Source: Microdochium bolleyi
Lineage: Eukaryota > Ascomycota > Sordariomycetes > Xylariales > Microdochiaceae
Reading direction: 5' to 3'
DNA: 30,848 bases
NCBI GenBank assembly: GCA_001566295.1
Contig: KQ964307.1
Location: 1-30,848 of the forward strand
Below the pieces are notes generated by a model that ran no database searches, was not told where the DNA came from, and saw only the letters and a program-made list of their open reading frames with translations. Positions within the stretch are counted from its first letter, which is position 1. Every line of letters begins with the position of its first letter. Positions 30,032 through 30,848 of this stretch are shown here, one piece after another. Both the position numbers and the translations under genes were made by a program.

Positions 30032-30224
30032 GGTCGACGCAGAACAATCACCGATGAGATCTCCTTCTCGCCACGATGCTGCCAGCAGGAGATCACAGCA
30101 GACGACAATACCAGCCGCTTCCTCACCCAAGATCTCATGCGTGAGCTCGATGTGAAGAGAGTCGATTTCACCACCATCAACCGTACAGCTGGGCGGCCAC
30201 AAGGCAAGTCTGACCATGCTAAGA

Positions 30225-30848
30225 ACCAGTGTGTCCGAAGAGCGCGGAATTTTCCGACGAAGCTCTCAGCTAGGCCCTTAGAGGTGAGTAGAGTAGCGAG
30301 GGGATTGAGGAATGTGTAGCGTTGAAAAAGTTGGCCATAGGTTAGCCACGCCATGCCCTCGAAGATCATAGCCACCCAAGGGTGGTAGACACCTTTCTCG
30401 AGCATGCCGAAGGGCTGGATTAAGGTTAGGTGGCCGATGGGATCAAAGGTGCAGACATTATACCAGAGTGCTATGTTGATGGGCCCAGTAGTGGCCTGCT
30501 CGCCTATGCGCTTGACGAAGAGGTCGACGTAGCTCTTGACGAGCTCCTCCTGGCCACGCAGGGCCTTTTCAGAGAAGGCATGGGCGAGGACGCGTCGCAT
30601 GCGGCGGTGGTCGTCGTTGTTGGCGTGGACGAGGTGGGACACGGTCTTACTGCGCCGCTGATATTCTACGGCGTTCTTGTCAAGATCGTATGGGCACGTG
30701 TCTTGTGGTCGTAAATAGTGTGCCAGGCCTCGGCAGTGTCGAGGGACGACTGATTACAGTGGGGGCGCAAAAATAACGCAAAACGCCAGAATCAGCGGGT
30801 TGCCCACCACATAGGCGTGTACTTCACTTACAGATTTTGAAGCCAAAA
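30225..30848 (-). pseudogene. Frameshifted, truncated cytochrome P450 (runs off right edge)
   Basis: The minus strand reads from the right edge: a 17-base exon end (30848-30832), an 82-bp intron (GTAAGT...AATCAG), then SSLDTAEAWHTIYDHK from 30749. About ten codons on, the homologous register shifts by one base (near 30690) to PYDLDKNAVEYQRRSKTVSH, followed by DDHRRMRRVLAHAFSEKALR, EELVKSYVDLFVKRIG, FDPIGHLTLIQPFG and YHPWVAMIFEGMAWL. These are the B-to-G-helix blocks of fungal P450 monooxygenases (family pattern DxxHrrmRrvlahAFSdkAL). Homology stops near 30225, before the I-helix and the haem-binding FxxGxRxCxG, so the catalytic half is missing. The frame stays open into the facing FAD-monooxygenase fragment without resemblance to P450. 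The N-terminus lies outside the window. Confidence 0.8.

Noticed and set aside
29827..30225. Continuation of the P450 minus-strand frame into the monooxygenase fragment
   Set aside because: It stays open but loses P450 similarity at about 30225; beyond that it is antisense of the FAD-binding fragment.

Overview
The window looks like nuclear DNA of a filamentous ascomycete, probably a Sordariomycete. Genes are spaced 0.3-1.5 kb apart and split by short introns (47-90 bp) with GTRNGT-type donors and CTRAY-type branch points. The protein families (ankyrin/ZZ, F-box, WSC, Zn2Cys6, MFS, PhyH, P450) are typical of such fungi. No tRNA, rRNA, CRISPR array or bacterial-style operon was seen. All gene models were made by hand from splice signals and reading frames.

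Left part (1-5.3 kb): the 3' end of an ankyrin-repeat gene whose first repeats are almost identical 102-bp copies, ending in a ZZ-like zinc finger. Next comes a small nucleoside-monophosphate-kinase-like gene in which two normally invariant glycines have become arginine. Then follows an intact single-exon F-box gene (3007-3984, minus) lying between two unusual clusters of short inverted repeats (about 2636-3000 and 4071-4312), and a degenerate gene of probably related type (4537-5145, minus).

Middle part (5.5-18 kb), all minus strand: a five-exon papain-fold protein of LRAT/NlpC-P60 character, a small secreted six-cysteine protein, a 1292-residue secreted alpha/beta-hydrolase fused to four WSC and three apple/PAN-like modules, and a small SEKNEDALDK-type stress protein. 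Between them, 13.2-17.5 kb holds only coding-looking fragments, including a relic with two in-frame stops.

Right part (18-30.8 kb): after a gene-poor stretch with unassigned open frames and a decayed BTB/POZ gene, there is what looks like a small metabolic gene cluster: a PhyH-type Fe(II)/2-oxoglutarate dioxygenase, a 765-residue Zn2Cys6 regulator and an MFS transporter. The regulator and transporter diverge from a shared promoter containing a CCG-N6-CGG palindrome. The cluster ends in two broken oxidoreductases facing each other: a 5' fragment of an FAD monooxygenase and a frameshifted, truncated cytochrome P450 that runs off the right edge. A reasonable inference is that the dioxygenase, the regulator and the transporter served one oxidative pathway, part of which has decayed.

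I found no clear new defence or mobile system. The most unusual non-coding structure is the pair of hairpin clusters around the F-box gene. The most unusual coding features are the homogenised ankyrin repeats and the multi-modular WSC hydrolase.
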